DNA of 64,000 bases from JACCZX01 sp040003315 (GTDB lineage: Bacteria > Pseudomonadota > Gammaproteobacteria > Burkholderiales > Burkholderiaceae_F): assembly GCA_040003315.1 (NCBI GenBank), contig JBDUCU010000002.1, forward strand, positions 9,320-73,319. Direction: 5' to 3'. Position numbers and translations under genes: made by a program. How positions within the stretch are numbered: the stretch's first letter is position 1; the number at the start of each line of letters is the position of its first letter. Below, one piece after another: positions 1 to 7,700 of the stretch. The notes beneath the pieces are model-generated. The model ran no database searches, was not told the DNA's origin, and was given only the letters and a program-made list of their open reading frames with translations.

Positions 1-226
1 GCTTCTCCATTAACTGCAGGAACTGGCGCGCGTACGTCGACAGCGATTCCACGTAACGCCGCTGGCCTTCGGCGTACAGCGTGTCGAATGCAAGCGACGA
101 CTTGCCGGAACCCGATAGCCCGGTGATCACGATCAGCCGCTGTCGCGGCAAATCGAGATCGATGTTTTTTAGGTTGTGCGTGCGCGCGCCGCGAATACGG
201 ATTTCGCCGCTTCCAGTTGCGCTCAT
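1..226 (-). CDS. uvrA: UvrA, excinuclease ABC subunit A (N-terminal fragment)
   Basis: This is the first 75 codons of the DNA-damage-recognition ATPase of nucleotide excision repair; the gene runs off the left edge. The translation has GARTHNLKNIDLDLPR, then the Walker A loop GLSGSGKSS at about residues 32-40, then FDTLYAEGQRRYVESLSTYA, which is the invariant UvrA amino end. The start ATG (224-226, reverse strand) lies a few residues before the conserved block, as usual. The gene is divergent from the MFS permease, an arrangement common in Burkholderiales. The identification is secure; the rest of the protein cannot be judged. Confidence 0.97.
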   Translation of the reverse strand, partial: MSATGSGEIRIRGARTHNLKNIDLDLPRQRLIVITGLSGSGKSSLAFDTLYAEGQRRYVESLSTYARQFLQLMEK

Positions 227-261
227 TGCAGGTAAATGGGGTGACGAGGGAGAAAGGCAAC

Positions 262-279
262 TTGTTACTATAACTACAA
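262..279. promoter_or_regulatory. Imperfect palindrome between uvrA and the MFS gene
   Basis: The site reads TTGT-N3-TATA-N3-ACAA and is the most A+T-rich spot in the 135-base divergent gap. Read on the minus strand it contains TATAGT, a fair -10 hexamer for uvrA, but no good -35 lies at the right distance. The symmetry could mark a repressor site. It does not have the CTGT-N8-ACAG form of a classical LexA box, so SOS control is not claimed. Confidence 0.25.
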
Positions 280-361
280 ACTTCTCCGCGGCCGTACCGA
301 GCAGTCTGTCGGGTCGATAAGCGCCGCGCGTAGTTCATCAACCCGCGCGCCCAACCCCGGC

Positions 362-1573
362 ATGACCGCTCCAGTGGCTTCGACGATGACCGCGCTTGAA
401 ATTCGCGCCAGCGTTTCGCTGGCGTCGATCTTCGCGCTGCGCTTGCTCGGACTGTTCCTGATCCTGCCGGTTTTTGCGATCTACGCGCAGTCGATAGCCG
501 GGGGCAACGATCCCACCCTGGTGGGACTTGCGCTGGGGATCTACGGGTTGACGCAGGGCCTGCTCCAGATTCCTTACGGTGCGGCAAGCGACAGATTGGG
601 CCGCAAACCGGTAATCGCAGCCGGCCTGGTGGTGTTCGCTATCGGTAGTTTTGTCGCCGCAGCAGCGACCGATATCCTGTGGACGATCATCGGGCGCGCG
701 ATTCAAGGCGCGGGCGCGATCTCCGCGGCGGTGACTGCATACATTGCCGACGCCACACGCGACGAACATCGAACCAAGGCCATGGCGCTGGTGGGCGGCT
801 CCGTCGGACTGACTTTTGCAGGGTCGCTGGTGCTTGCGCCGGCGCTGTACGTTGCAATCGGTGTCAAGGGGCTTTTTGCAATGACCGGGATTCTGGTCGT
901 CGCGGCGATCGGGGTCTTGATATGGATCGTGCCGCCGGCGCCTCGGAAGGCCGACCACTCAAGTCAGCAGGCGACCCACCGCACATTGCTAGATCCGCAG
1001 TTGCTGCGGCTGAACGTCGGCATCTTCGTATTGCACACGGTGCTGATGGCTTTGTTCATCGTGATTCCGCCGATCTTGGTGCAAACAGGTGGCTTACCGC
1101 TTTCCGAGCACTGGAAGGTCTACCTGCCGGTCGTTGTGCTGTCGTTCGCCTTGATGGTGAAGCCGCTGATCGAGGCTGAGCGGCGCGCGTTGGTACGCCC
1201 ACTGTTCATCGCCTCGATCGCGCTGGTGCTGATCTCTCACCTGGGATTTCTGCTGCTGGGAAATTCTCTAGCATGGCTGGCGCTGTGGCTGCTGGTTTTC
1301 TTTACCGGCTTCAACATTCTCGAAGCGTGCCTGCCCTCTCTGGTGTCGCGGCTTGCGCCGGCGTCTGCCAAAGGTCTTGCGCTCGGCATCTACAATACGG
1401 CGCAGGCGTTGGGGCTGTTTGCTGGCGGTGTCCTGGGTGGCGCCATCGCGGCACGTTGGGGTCCACAGGCGGTGTTCGTTTTTGCCGCACTTGTCACTGC
1501 GGCGTGGTGTGCGATTGCCTTCGGGATGCGCGAAGTGCCAATTCGAGTGGGCATCGAGGCCGTTTCGATTTGA
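362..1573 (+). CDS. MFS transporter (YajR-like drug/metabolite permease)
   Basis: A 403-residue major facilitator protein with about twelve hydrophobic segments. The loop between helices 2 and 3 has the MFS signature (GAASDRLGRKPVI, about residues 78-90). The substrate is not evident; relatives lie between uvrA and ssb in many Burkholderiales and are annotated as putative sugar or drug efflux pumps. The chosen ATG sits just before the first helix, and there is no strong Shine-Dalgarno sequence. It is followed by ssb after 48 bases. Family certain, substrate unknown. Confidence 0.88.
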   Translation: MTAPVASTMTALEIRASVSLASIFALRLLGLFLILPVFAIYAQSIAGGNDPTLVGLALGIYGLTQGLLQIPYGAASDRLGRKPVIAAGLVVFAIGSFVAAAATDILWTIIGRAIQGAGAISAAVTAYIADATRDEHRTKAMALVGGSVGLTFAGSLVLAPALYVAIGVKGLFAMTGILVVAAIGVLIWIVPPAPRKADHSSQQATHRTLLDPQLLRLNVGIFVLHTVLMALFIVIPPILVQTGGLPLSEHWKVYLPVVVLSFALMVKPLIEAERRALVRPLFIASIALVLISHLGFLLLGNSLAWLALWLLVFFTGFNILEACLPSLVSRLAPASAKGLALGIYNTAQALGLFAGGVLGGAIAARWGPQAVFVFAALVTAAWCAIAFGMREVPIRVGIEAVSI

Positions 1574-1621
1574 ATCGCCGTTGGCGCAAGCGGCACAGAA
1601 TGTTTTTATCAGGAGGCAGCG

Positions 1622-2101
1622 ATGGCATCCGTCAACAAAGTGATACTGATCGGCAACCTTGGACGCGATCCAGAAACTCGCTACACGGCTGATGGGGCGG
1701 CGATCACGAACATAACAATCGCCACTTCGGATCGTTGGAAGGATAAAGCCACCGGTGAGATGAAGGAGGCGACCGAGTGGCACAAAGTCGCGTTTTTCGG
1801 CCGGCTTGCCGAAATCGCTGGCGAGTATCTGAAAAAAGGTCGCCCGGTTTACGTCGAGGGAAAGTTGCGCACCCGCAAATGGCAGGACAAGGAAGGGCAG
1901 GACAAATACACGACCGAAATCATTGCGGACAATATGCAGATGCTTGGCTCTCGGGAAGGCATGGGTGGCGCAAGTGGCGACTTTGATGCTGCCGAGAACT
2001 CACGCGCTCCGGCGCGTGCGAGCACACCTTCGGGCGGTGCGCATTCCGCGCCAAAGTCTACGCCGAGCGTCGCTGAAATGGACGACGATATTCCTTTCTA
2101 G
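1622..2101 (+). CDS. ssb: Single-stranded DNA-binding protein
   Basis: A 159-residue SSB that coats single-stranded DNA in replication, recombination and repair. The N-terminal OB fold begins MASVNKVILIGNLGRDPE and occupies about residues 1-110. A flexible Gly/Ala/Ser/Pro linker follows, and the end is the acidic interaction tip MDDDIPF that recruits partner proteins. A strong ribosome-binding site (AGGAGG) lies six bases before the ATG. The position next to uvrA and the MFS gene is typical for Betaproteobacteria. Confidence 0.98.
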   Translation: MASVNKVILIGNLGRDPETRYTADGAAITNITIATSDRWKDKATGEMKEATEWHKVAFFGRLAEIAGEYLKKGRPVYVEGKLRTRKWQDKEGQDKYTTEIIADNMQMLGSREGMGGASGDFDAAENSRAPARASTPSGGAHSAPKSTPSVAEMDDDIPF

Positions 2102-2273
2102 CATGCGCTTGCCGTGTACGAGACCGCGTCGCGGTCGCACGCGCACTCGTTTCAATCAGTGAGGGCGCCGCCCTTCGCGGCGGTCGCGCGAGCGGCGCAG
2201 ATCCGAGGCGAGCGGATGACGCACTGGCGGTGGCCGCTCGATTGAGCAATCCGATCACCTGAATGACGACCGC

Positions 2274-3497
2274 ATGGATTTGAGTTTTCTTCCAGACTGG
2301 CCGATTGCCTGGCCGGCCGCGATGGCAGTGGCAATTCTTGCGTTGTTCGCTGCAGTCGCCGGCGAAGTCGCCGGACGCTGGCTGCGAGTTCCGCGCTTGC
2401 TGGGTTACGTGGCAGCCGGCGCGCTGTTCGGCGCAGGGGGGTACGTCGTGCAGTGGCTGAAGATTGAAGAACTGCCGATCCGCACCATGCAGTTTTCAAT
2501 GAACTTCGCCGCCGCCGTGATCCTCTTCGACGTTGGCCAGCGGGTGTCGTTCGGCTGGGTGCGTCGCAATCCGGCGCTGCTCGGAGCGAGCGTGGTAGAA
2601 AGTGCGCTGACGTTCGTCGGCGTCTATGTCGCAATGCAGGCGCTCGAGATTGCGCCGCTCGCTTCTGCGCTGATCGCCGCGATCAGCATGTCGACGTCCC
2701 CGGCGGTCGTGTTGGCCGTCACACGGGAGCTGCGTGCGCAGGGCCAGGTCACCGAGCGCACGCTGTTGCTCACCGCGCTCAATTCAATTTACGCGGTCGT
2801 ACTGTCGACACTGCTGCTGGCATGGGCTCGCGTGCAGACGCGAGGCGTGCTCGACGACTACCTGCTGCACCCGGCGTACCTGATTGTAGGTTCGCTTGCG
2901 CTTGCCGCTATCGGTGCGCGCGTGTTTTTGGCGGTGGTCGGGTTCGTAGGTCGCGATCGCGCCGAGCAGATCATGGTGATGCTCGCGGTGGTGTGGATTG
3001 TGTTTTCCACTGCGGATGCGCTGAAGCTCTCGCCGCTTCTGGCGCTGCTTGCCTGCGGCGCCTTTGTGCGCACGTTCGACGACCAGCGGCTGCTCGCCAG
3101 GACCGACATCGGACTGGCGTCCGCCGTCGCACTCGCTTTGTTCTTCGCGCTGTCGGCTGCGGTGGTCGACCTCGATGTGTTGTTTGCAGCTTGGCTGCCG
3201 GCGCTCGCGCTGGTCCTCGTGCGCTCAGTTTGCAAAGTTGCGGCCGTTGGCGCGCTGTCTCCGTTGACGGGTATCGCATGGCGCAAGGGCCTTCTGACCG
3301 GCATCGGACTGTTGCCGATGTCAGCACTAGCGCTGATGCTGACGCAGGAAGTGTCGCTGCTGAACCCGCAAGTCGGGGCCCAGACCGGTGCCGTGTTGCT
3401 GCTGAGCGTCGTCATTCTGCAGGTCGTCGGCGCGCTGACTCTGATGTTTGCGTTGCGCGCAAGCGATGAAGCCAGAACGGATGGAGTGCGTCGATGA
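2274..3497 (+). CDS. CPA2-family cation/proton antiporter, membrane domain only
   Basis: A 407-residue membrane protein with about 11-13 hydrophobic segments. It resembles the transport domain of Kef/CPA2 antiporters: an N-terminal RVPRLLGYVAAGALFG element, then a FDVGQ segment followed by a helix with SMSTSPAVV. It lacks the C-terminal RCK/TrkA-N nucleotide-binding domain of full KefB/KefC proteins, so any gating must come from elsewhere. Its TGA overlaps the ATG of the following carboxylate-amine ligase gene (ATGA), so the two are translationally coupled. The ion (K+ or Na+) cannot be read from the sequence. Confidence 0.8.
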   Translation: MDLSFLPDWPIAWPAAMAVAILALFAAVAGEVAGRWLRVPRLLGYVAAGALFGAGGYVVQWLKIEELPIRTMQFSMNFAAAVILFDVGQRVSFGWVRRNPALLGASVVESALTFVGVYVAMQALEIAPLASALIAAISMSTSPAVVLAVTRELRAQGQVTERTLLLTALNSIYAVVLSTLLLAWARVQTRGVLDDYLLHPAYLIVGSLALAAIGARVFLAVVGFVGRDRAEQIMVMLAVVWIVFSTADALKLSPLLALLACGAFVRTFDDQRLLARTDIGLASAVALALFFALSAAVVDLDVLFAAWLPALALVLVRSVCKVAAVGALSPLTGIAWRKGLLTGIGLLPMSALALMLTQEVSLLNPQVGAQTGAVLLLSVVILQVVGALTLMFALRASDEARTDGVRR

Positions 3498-4690
3498 CCG
3501 CAGCAAAGTCCTGGGTGCCGATCAGCCCCGGGCCGGAAGCCGGTCTTACGTTCAACGCGTCAGCATTGCTGACACTGGGCGTCGAGCTCGAGCTACAACT
3601 GATCGATCGACGCACCGGCGATCTGACGCGTGGCGCGTCCGACTTGATTGCTCTGGTTTCAAAGAAACCGCACCTTGGCGAGATCAAGCCCGAGATTACC
3701 GAAAGCATGCTCGAGATCAGCACCTCGGTGCACCGGACGTTCAGACCGCTGCTCAATGAACTGACCGCGATGCGAGACACGCTGGTAGCGGGGGCGGACT
3801 TGCTCGATATCGAAGTGGCCGGCGGTGGTGCGCACCCGTTCCAGCGCTGGTACGACCGCCAGATCTACGATCGACCGCGCTTCCGCCACGTGGCGGGTTT
3901 GTACGGCTATCTGGCCAAGCAGTTCACCGTGTTCGGCCAGCATGTACATGTCGGCTGCGAAAATGGAACGCAAGCGCTGCTGCTATTGCATCAGCTGTCC
4001 TCTTACATCCCGCAGTTCATTGCACTTGCCGCGGCGAGCCCGTATTTTCAGGGCGTCGACACATCGTATGACTGTTCGCGCTTGAACAGCGTTTATGCGT
4101 TTCCGCTGTCGGGGCGTGCTCCATTTGTGACCGACTGGCCGGCGTTCGAGCGTTTCTTCGCAAAGTTAAAGGCGCTCGGCGTTGTCGAGAGCATGAAAGA
4201 CTTTTACTGGGATGTTCGTCCGAAGCCCGAGTTTGGAACGATCGAAGTGCGCGTATTCGATACGCCGCTGACAGTCGAGCGGGCTGCGGTGCTGGCGGCG
4301 TATGTCCAGACTATCTGCCGGATGCTGCTGCAACAGGGGGCTGCTCCCGAAACCGAAGATATCTACCTGACTTACAACTACAACCGATTTCAGGCGTGCC
4401 GTTTCGGTCTCGAGGGACAGGTCATCAACGGCACCACCGGCACCAGCCGTGCGCTGCACCAAGATATTTTGGCCACGCTCGACTCCTGCCGCCCGTTTGC
4501 TAGGGAGCTCGAGTCGACCGACGCACTCGACGAGATCGAACGTTGGGTGCGTACCGCTGGCAACGATGCACGTTGGCAGCGTGAAAGATTTCAGCGTCGC
4601 CATTCGATGGCCGAGCTGTTGCTCGAATCCGCCGATCGATGGCGCGGCAAGCGCGTCGATCACGCCGCGAGCAGCGACAGCGCGATCTGA
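3494..4690 (+). CDS. YbdK-type carboxylate-amine ligase (glutamate-cysteine ligase 2 family)
   Basis: A 398-residue member of the GCS2 family, which ligates glutamate through its gamma-carboxyl to an amine; E. coli YbdK has weak glutamate-cysteine ligase activity. Family hallmarks are GVELELQLIDRRTGDL near the N-terminus (about residues 29-44), EITESMLEISTSVHRT, the GGGAHPFQRW loop, QHVHVG, and FGTIEVRVFDTP. The start ATG overlaps the stop of the CPA2 antiporter, so both are made from one message. The 3' end overlaps that of the convergent HisN-like gene by 31 bases. The real substrate amine is unknown. Confidence 0.88.
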   Translation: MTAAKSWVPISPGPEAGLTFNASALLTLGVELELQLIDRRTGDLTRGASDLIALVSKKPHLGEIKPEITESMLEISTSVHRTFRPLLNELTAMRDTLVAGADLLDIEVAGGGAHPFQRWYDRQIYDRPRFRHVAGLYGYLAKQFTVFGQHVHVGCENGTQALLLLHQLSSYIPQFIALAAASPYFQGVDTSYDCSRLNSVYAFPLSGRAPFVTDWPAFERFFAKLKALGVVESMKDFYWDVRPKPEFGTIEVRVFDTPLTVERAAVLAAYVQTICRMLLQQGAAPETEDIYLTYNYNRFQACRFGLEGQVINGTTGTSRALHQDILATLDSCRPFARELESTDALDEIERWVRTAGNDARWQRERFQRRHSMAELLLESADRWRGKRVDHAASSDSAI

Positions 4691-5484
4691 TGCAGCGGCC
4701 CGGCGCTTGCAATCAGGGAAGCGTCCACGAGTGGATCGCCGCCGCTCCAAGAACTGACGACACCGCCGGCGCCCTCGACCACCGGCACGATCGCAGCGAC
4801 GTCGTAGTACTCGAGCTTGGGGTCCAGCATCAAGTCGGCGGCGCCGGTGGCCAGTGCAAAATAGCCGAAGCAGTCGCCCCACGTGCGATACATCTTGGCG
4901 CGTTTGACGATCTGTTCGATCCGATGCGCAGCGGGGCTGCGCTGCTCCTCGGACATCCAGTGGGATGTCGCCAGCACCGTGGCTTCTTCTAGACGTTCAC
5001 ACTGCCGAACGTTCACGCGGCGTTGCGTGCTGTCGCTTGCGTAGAGCGTAGTACTGCGATGATGTCCGATCAGGGCGACGCCGGCGGCTGCATGGCCGAT
5101 CGCGCCGAGCACCGGGCGATATCCGTCGCGCTCCTGCCGCTCGAGCGCAATCAAGGTTCCGAACAGGAAGCAGTTCGTAATGAAGGCGCGCGTGCCATCG
5201 ATCGGATCGAGCACCCAGCGGTAACCGCGGCCGGGCTTGACTCCGTGCTCCTCGCCTAGGATTGCATGCTCAGGATAGCGGCGCTCGATCAACTTGCGCA
5301 ACGCAGCCTCGGCGTTGCGGTCGGCCGTTGTCACCGGGCTCGCGTCGTTCTTCAGCGACACCGTCGCGCCGCCCAGAAAAAATGGGCGGATCGTTGCAAA
5401 CGCAATCGCAATCAGCTCGTGCACGAACGGCACGAACTCGCGTTCTTCCTCCGCTGACAGCTGCGCGCTGTAGCGTTCGATCAC
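4660..5484 (-). CDS. Inositol-monophosphatase-family phosphatase, HisN-like (probable histidinol-phosphatase)
   Basis: A 274-residue Mg-dependent sugar/histidinol phosphatase. It shows the metal-binding sets ILGEEHG and WVLDPIDGTRAF (about residues 75-100) and the C-terminal EYYDVAAIVPVVEGAGG block. Overall it looks most like the HisN branch of the family, which removes phosphate from histidinol phosphate; other small phosphate esters remain possible. I chose the GTG at 5484-5482 because it overlaps the stop of the upstream thioredoxin-like gene as GTGA. Longer in-frame starts exist but would add basic, family-unlike sequence. Downstream it converges on the ligase gene. Confidence 0.8.
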   Translation of the reverse strand: MIERYSAQLSAEEEREFVPFVHELIAIAFATIRPFFLGGATVSLKNDASPVTTADRNAEAALRKLIERRYPEHAILGEEHGVKPGRGYRWVLDPIDGTRAFITNCFLFGTLIALERQERDGYRPVLGAIGHAAAGVALIGHHRSTTLYASDSTQRRVNVRQCERLEEATVLATSHWMSEEQRSPAAHRIEQIVKRAKMYRTWGDCFGYFALATGAADLMLDPKLEYYDVAAIVPVVEGAGGVVSSWSGGDPLVDASLIASAGPLHQIALSLLAA

Positions 5485-7088
5485 GCGCGCGCAGGCTTGA
5501 ACAGGTTTTCGCAGGCAGCGCGATCGGCCGCGTCGGAGGCCGCTTTGGCGCATATCGGCGTGACCCTTGCGCTGAGTCGCGCCAACGACGCGTCGTGACT
5601 GCCATCCTTGTTCCACGCTACGAGCCGGCCGCTGATTCGTTCGAGCGTCCTTTTGCTTCGCCCCGAAAATGCTCCGGGTTCGGTGCGCAATTCACCGATG
5701 ACCTGGCTCGATGCCTGCTCGATCAGCGCGGCCTCCTGAGGGGTGAGGTCGATCAGGTAGCGCACATATGCGCCACCCCATTCGAGTCGCGTCGCGGGTC
5801 CGATCGATGTCTGGTACGCCTGACGTGACCAGTCGATGGCAGCGCGGTTGCCTTCCGGCGTATTGCGTTTCTTTGCGTTCGACGCAAGCACGAGCATGTA
5901 GTAGTAGGGTGAATGCGAGCGTTTGAGCTCGCGCGTGATCAGCGCGTCGGCTTCATCGAGCAGTCCGGCCTGCGCCAGCATCGAGCCCGCGCTGTAGATC
6001 ACCGATTGCCGCTCGTTCAGATCGATGGTATCGCTGTCCGCGCGCGCTGCCTGCGCGCGTACTTCTTCAAGTAACGGCAGCGTCAAAGGAGCGTCCTTGT
6101 TGTCGAGCCGCGCGATCGCGACTTTGGCGGTAGTTGCCCAGATGCGCCCCGCACTGCTGAGCGTCTGGTCGTGGGCGAGGCTGTCCAACGCCGCGTTCCA
6201 CGACTGAACCAGATCGGCGCGTTGCGCCGATCTCGGAGTCGTCACGGCGCCGATGATGTCGTCGGCGCTAAAGGCGAGCTGATCGTAGTGTTCGCGCACC
6301 AGTTCCGGCTGCGCAAGCACGCTCTTCAGACTTGCCAGCGCCTCGGCTTTGTCAATCGGCGGCTTGGAATCGCCTTTCGCCGTTGCCACTGCACCCAGCG
6401 CCTGCAGTACCAGGCGCGACGCCGATTCGCGCTGTGTCGGCGGGCAGCTGCGCGCCAGCTTGAGCAGTGTCGTCGGTACATCTTTCTCAGCAACCAGTTG
6501 CTGATCGTCGGTCGCCCACGAGTAATACGCGAGCAGCCGCCAGTCTTCGGCGGCCAACGGACGGCCGGCGAGCGCTGCGTCGAGCAGTTGGCGAGCAGAC
6601 ACGCCTGCCGACAATCCGCGCTGCAGCAGCTGCATGTACTTGGCGGGCTCGACTGAGCCTTCAAGGCGAGTGATTTCGTTGCCGTCCGCGGTCAACAGCA
6701 CCATTGTCGGATACCCGCTGACGTTGAAGCGCTTGCCAAGTGCCGGGCCGCTTGAGGTGTCGCCATCAACGTACACCGGCACGAAGGATCGGGACTTCGC
6801 GACAAACTCGTCGCGGGTAAAGATTGTCGACTTGACGTGGTTGCACGGTGGGCACCACGTGGCGGTCCAGAACAGAAAGACGGGTTTGTTATCGGCCCTG
6901 GCGGTAGCAAATGCCGAATCGATATCGGCTGGCGCGTCGGTCTTGACCCATGCAATTGTGTCGACAGCGGCATGCGCAGCGGCTGGCAATGCAGACTTTG
7001 CGCCGGGAGCATCCGGAGTCCTGGCACAAGCGGCCGCAATCAACGAGAATGCGATCGCCGCCGCTGACCGGCTGAGTTTGAGTTTCAT
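5481..7088 (-). CDS. Thioredoxin-fold lipoprotein with long C-terminal helical region
   Basis: A 535-residue exported protein. It begins MKLKLSRSAAAIAF and has a probable lipoprotein signal with Cys at about residue 21 (LIAAAC, a weak lipobox). A thioredoxin-like domain spans about residues 45-160 with redox motif WCPPC (FLFWTATWCPPCN) and the cis-proline segment GYPTMVLL. The last 370 residues are alpha-helical and repeat-like without a motif I recognise. The domain order resembles DsbD-C/YyaL-type thioredoxins. It lies 38 bases after the HD-oxygenase gene on the same strand and may be read from the phosphonate operon, though no link with phosphonate chemistry is evident. Confidence 0.75.
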   Translation of the reverse strand: MKLKLSRSAAAIAFSLIAAACARTPDAPGAKSALPAAAHAAVDTIAWVKTDAPADIDSAFATARADNKPVFLFWTATWCPPCNHVKSTIFTRDEFVAKSRSFVPVYVDGDTSSGPALGKRFNVSGYPTMVLLTADGNEITRLEGSVEPAKYMQLLQRGLSAGVSARQLLDAALAGRPLAAEDWRLLAYYSWATDDQQLVAEKDVPTTLLKLARSCPPTQRESASRLVLQALGAVATAKGDSKPPIDKAEALASLKSVLAQPELVREHYDQLAFSADDIIGAVTTPRSAQRADLVQSWNAALDSLAHDQTLSSAGRIWATTAKVAIARLDNKDAPLTLPLLEEVRAQAARADSDTIDLNERQSVIYSAGSMLAQAGLLDEADALITRELKRSHSPYYYMLVLASNAKKRNTPEGNRAAIDWSRQAYQTSIGPATRLEWGGAYVRYLIDLTPQEAALIEQASSQVIGELRTEPGAFSGRSKRTLERISGRLVAWNKDGSHDASLARLSARVTPICAKAASDAADRAACENLFKPARA

Positions 7089-7126
7089 CGATGACCGTCC
7101 GCGCAGATTGTCGCGAGAGACGCAGT

Positions 7127-7696
7127 CTATCGCCGCAGCACGACCTTCTCCGCCAGCGCCAGATAATGGCGCAGCGGCGGTGTTTGCGCGTGCTCGATCT
7201 TTGCGAGATCGTCCCATAGACGGACATGCACAGCCTGCTCTGCATACGGCTGCGAGATGAAACGCTCGGCTTCGCCGTCCGTGAAAATCCCGCCTTGCAA
7301 TTCCAGGCTGCGCTTCGAATCGGCTGAAAGTCCGGCCCAGTATTGAGCGCCATTGATCGTGCCGTCGCCTCGCGCACAAAGATATCGTTTAGCGTCGACG
7401 TGCAGGCGGATCGGCTGCAGCACTGCGTCGTCGAACAGGCCCCGCAGGAACGGCAGCGCGACGTATTCATGTCGATCGTCGACTCCGCGCAGTGTTGGCG
7501 TTTCGCCCTGGTCGTTGACCATATGACCGAGGTCGTGCAGCAACGCGGCCACGACGAGCGAGGGAGCCGAGCCGCTTTGCTCCGCAAGCTGCGCAGCCTG
7601 CAGCGCGTGCTGCAGTTGAGTAACCGGCTCTCCGGCGTACATGCGCGCGCCCTTGGTCGCAAACAGCGGTTCGATGTCGCCAAGACCGAATCGCAT
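7127..7696 (-). CDS. PhnZ-like HD-domain phosphonate oxygenase
   Basis: A 189-residue HD-superfamily protein of the group found in phosphonate operons. PhnZ is a mixed-valence di-iron oxygenase that cleaves the C-P bond of (R)-1-hydroxy-2-aminoethylphosphonate to glycine and phosphate. Lined up by eye with PhnZ, the iron ligands are present: H30, H54-D55 in LLHDLGH, H76, H99 and D162 in RLWDDLAK. The Tyr/Glu pair that senses substrate is at Y20 and E23 (MYAGEPVTQLQHALQ), and a candidate phosphonate-binding lysine follows H99 by four residues. The start at 7696 is four bases after the stop of the Na/Pi gene. No Fe/2-oxoglutarate hydroxylase (the usual partner) is in the window. Confidence 0.82.
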   Translation of the reverse strand: MRFGLGDIEPLFATKGARMYAGEPVTQLQHALQAAQLAEQSGSAPSLVVAALLHDLGHMVNDQGETPTLRGVDDRHEYVALPFLRGLFDDAVLQPIRLHVDAKRYLCARGDGTINGAQYWAGLSADSKRSLELQGGIFTDGEAERFISQPYAEQAVHVRLWDDLAKIEHAQTPPLRHYLALAEKVVLRR

Positions 7697-7700
7697 CGCG

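Noticed and set aside
262..279. LexA (SOS) box upstream of uvrA
   Set aside because: The arms are TTGT and ACAA with ten bases between, not CTGT-N8-ACAG; kept only as a weak palindrome.
338..958. Long leftward frame opposite the first MFS gene
   Set aside because: It is rich in Arg, His and Gln, as expected of an antisense shadow in high-G+C DNA, and has no family likeness.
2102..2273. Terminator after ssb
   Set aside because: Several short GC-rich inverted repeats exist, but the stems are only about five to seven bases long and no T-run follows.
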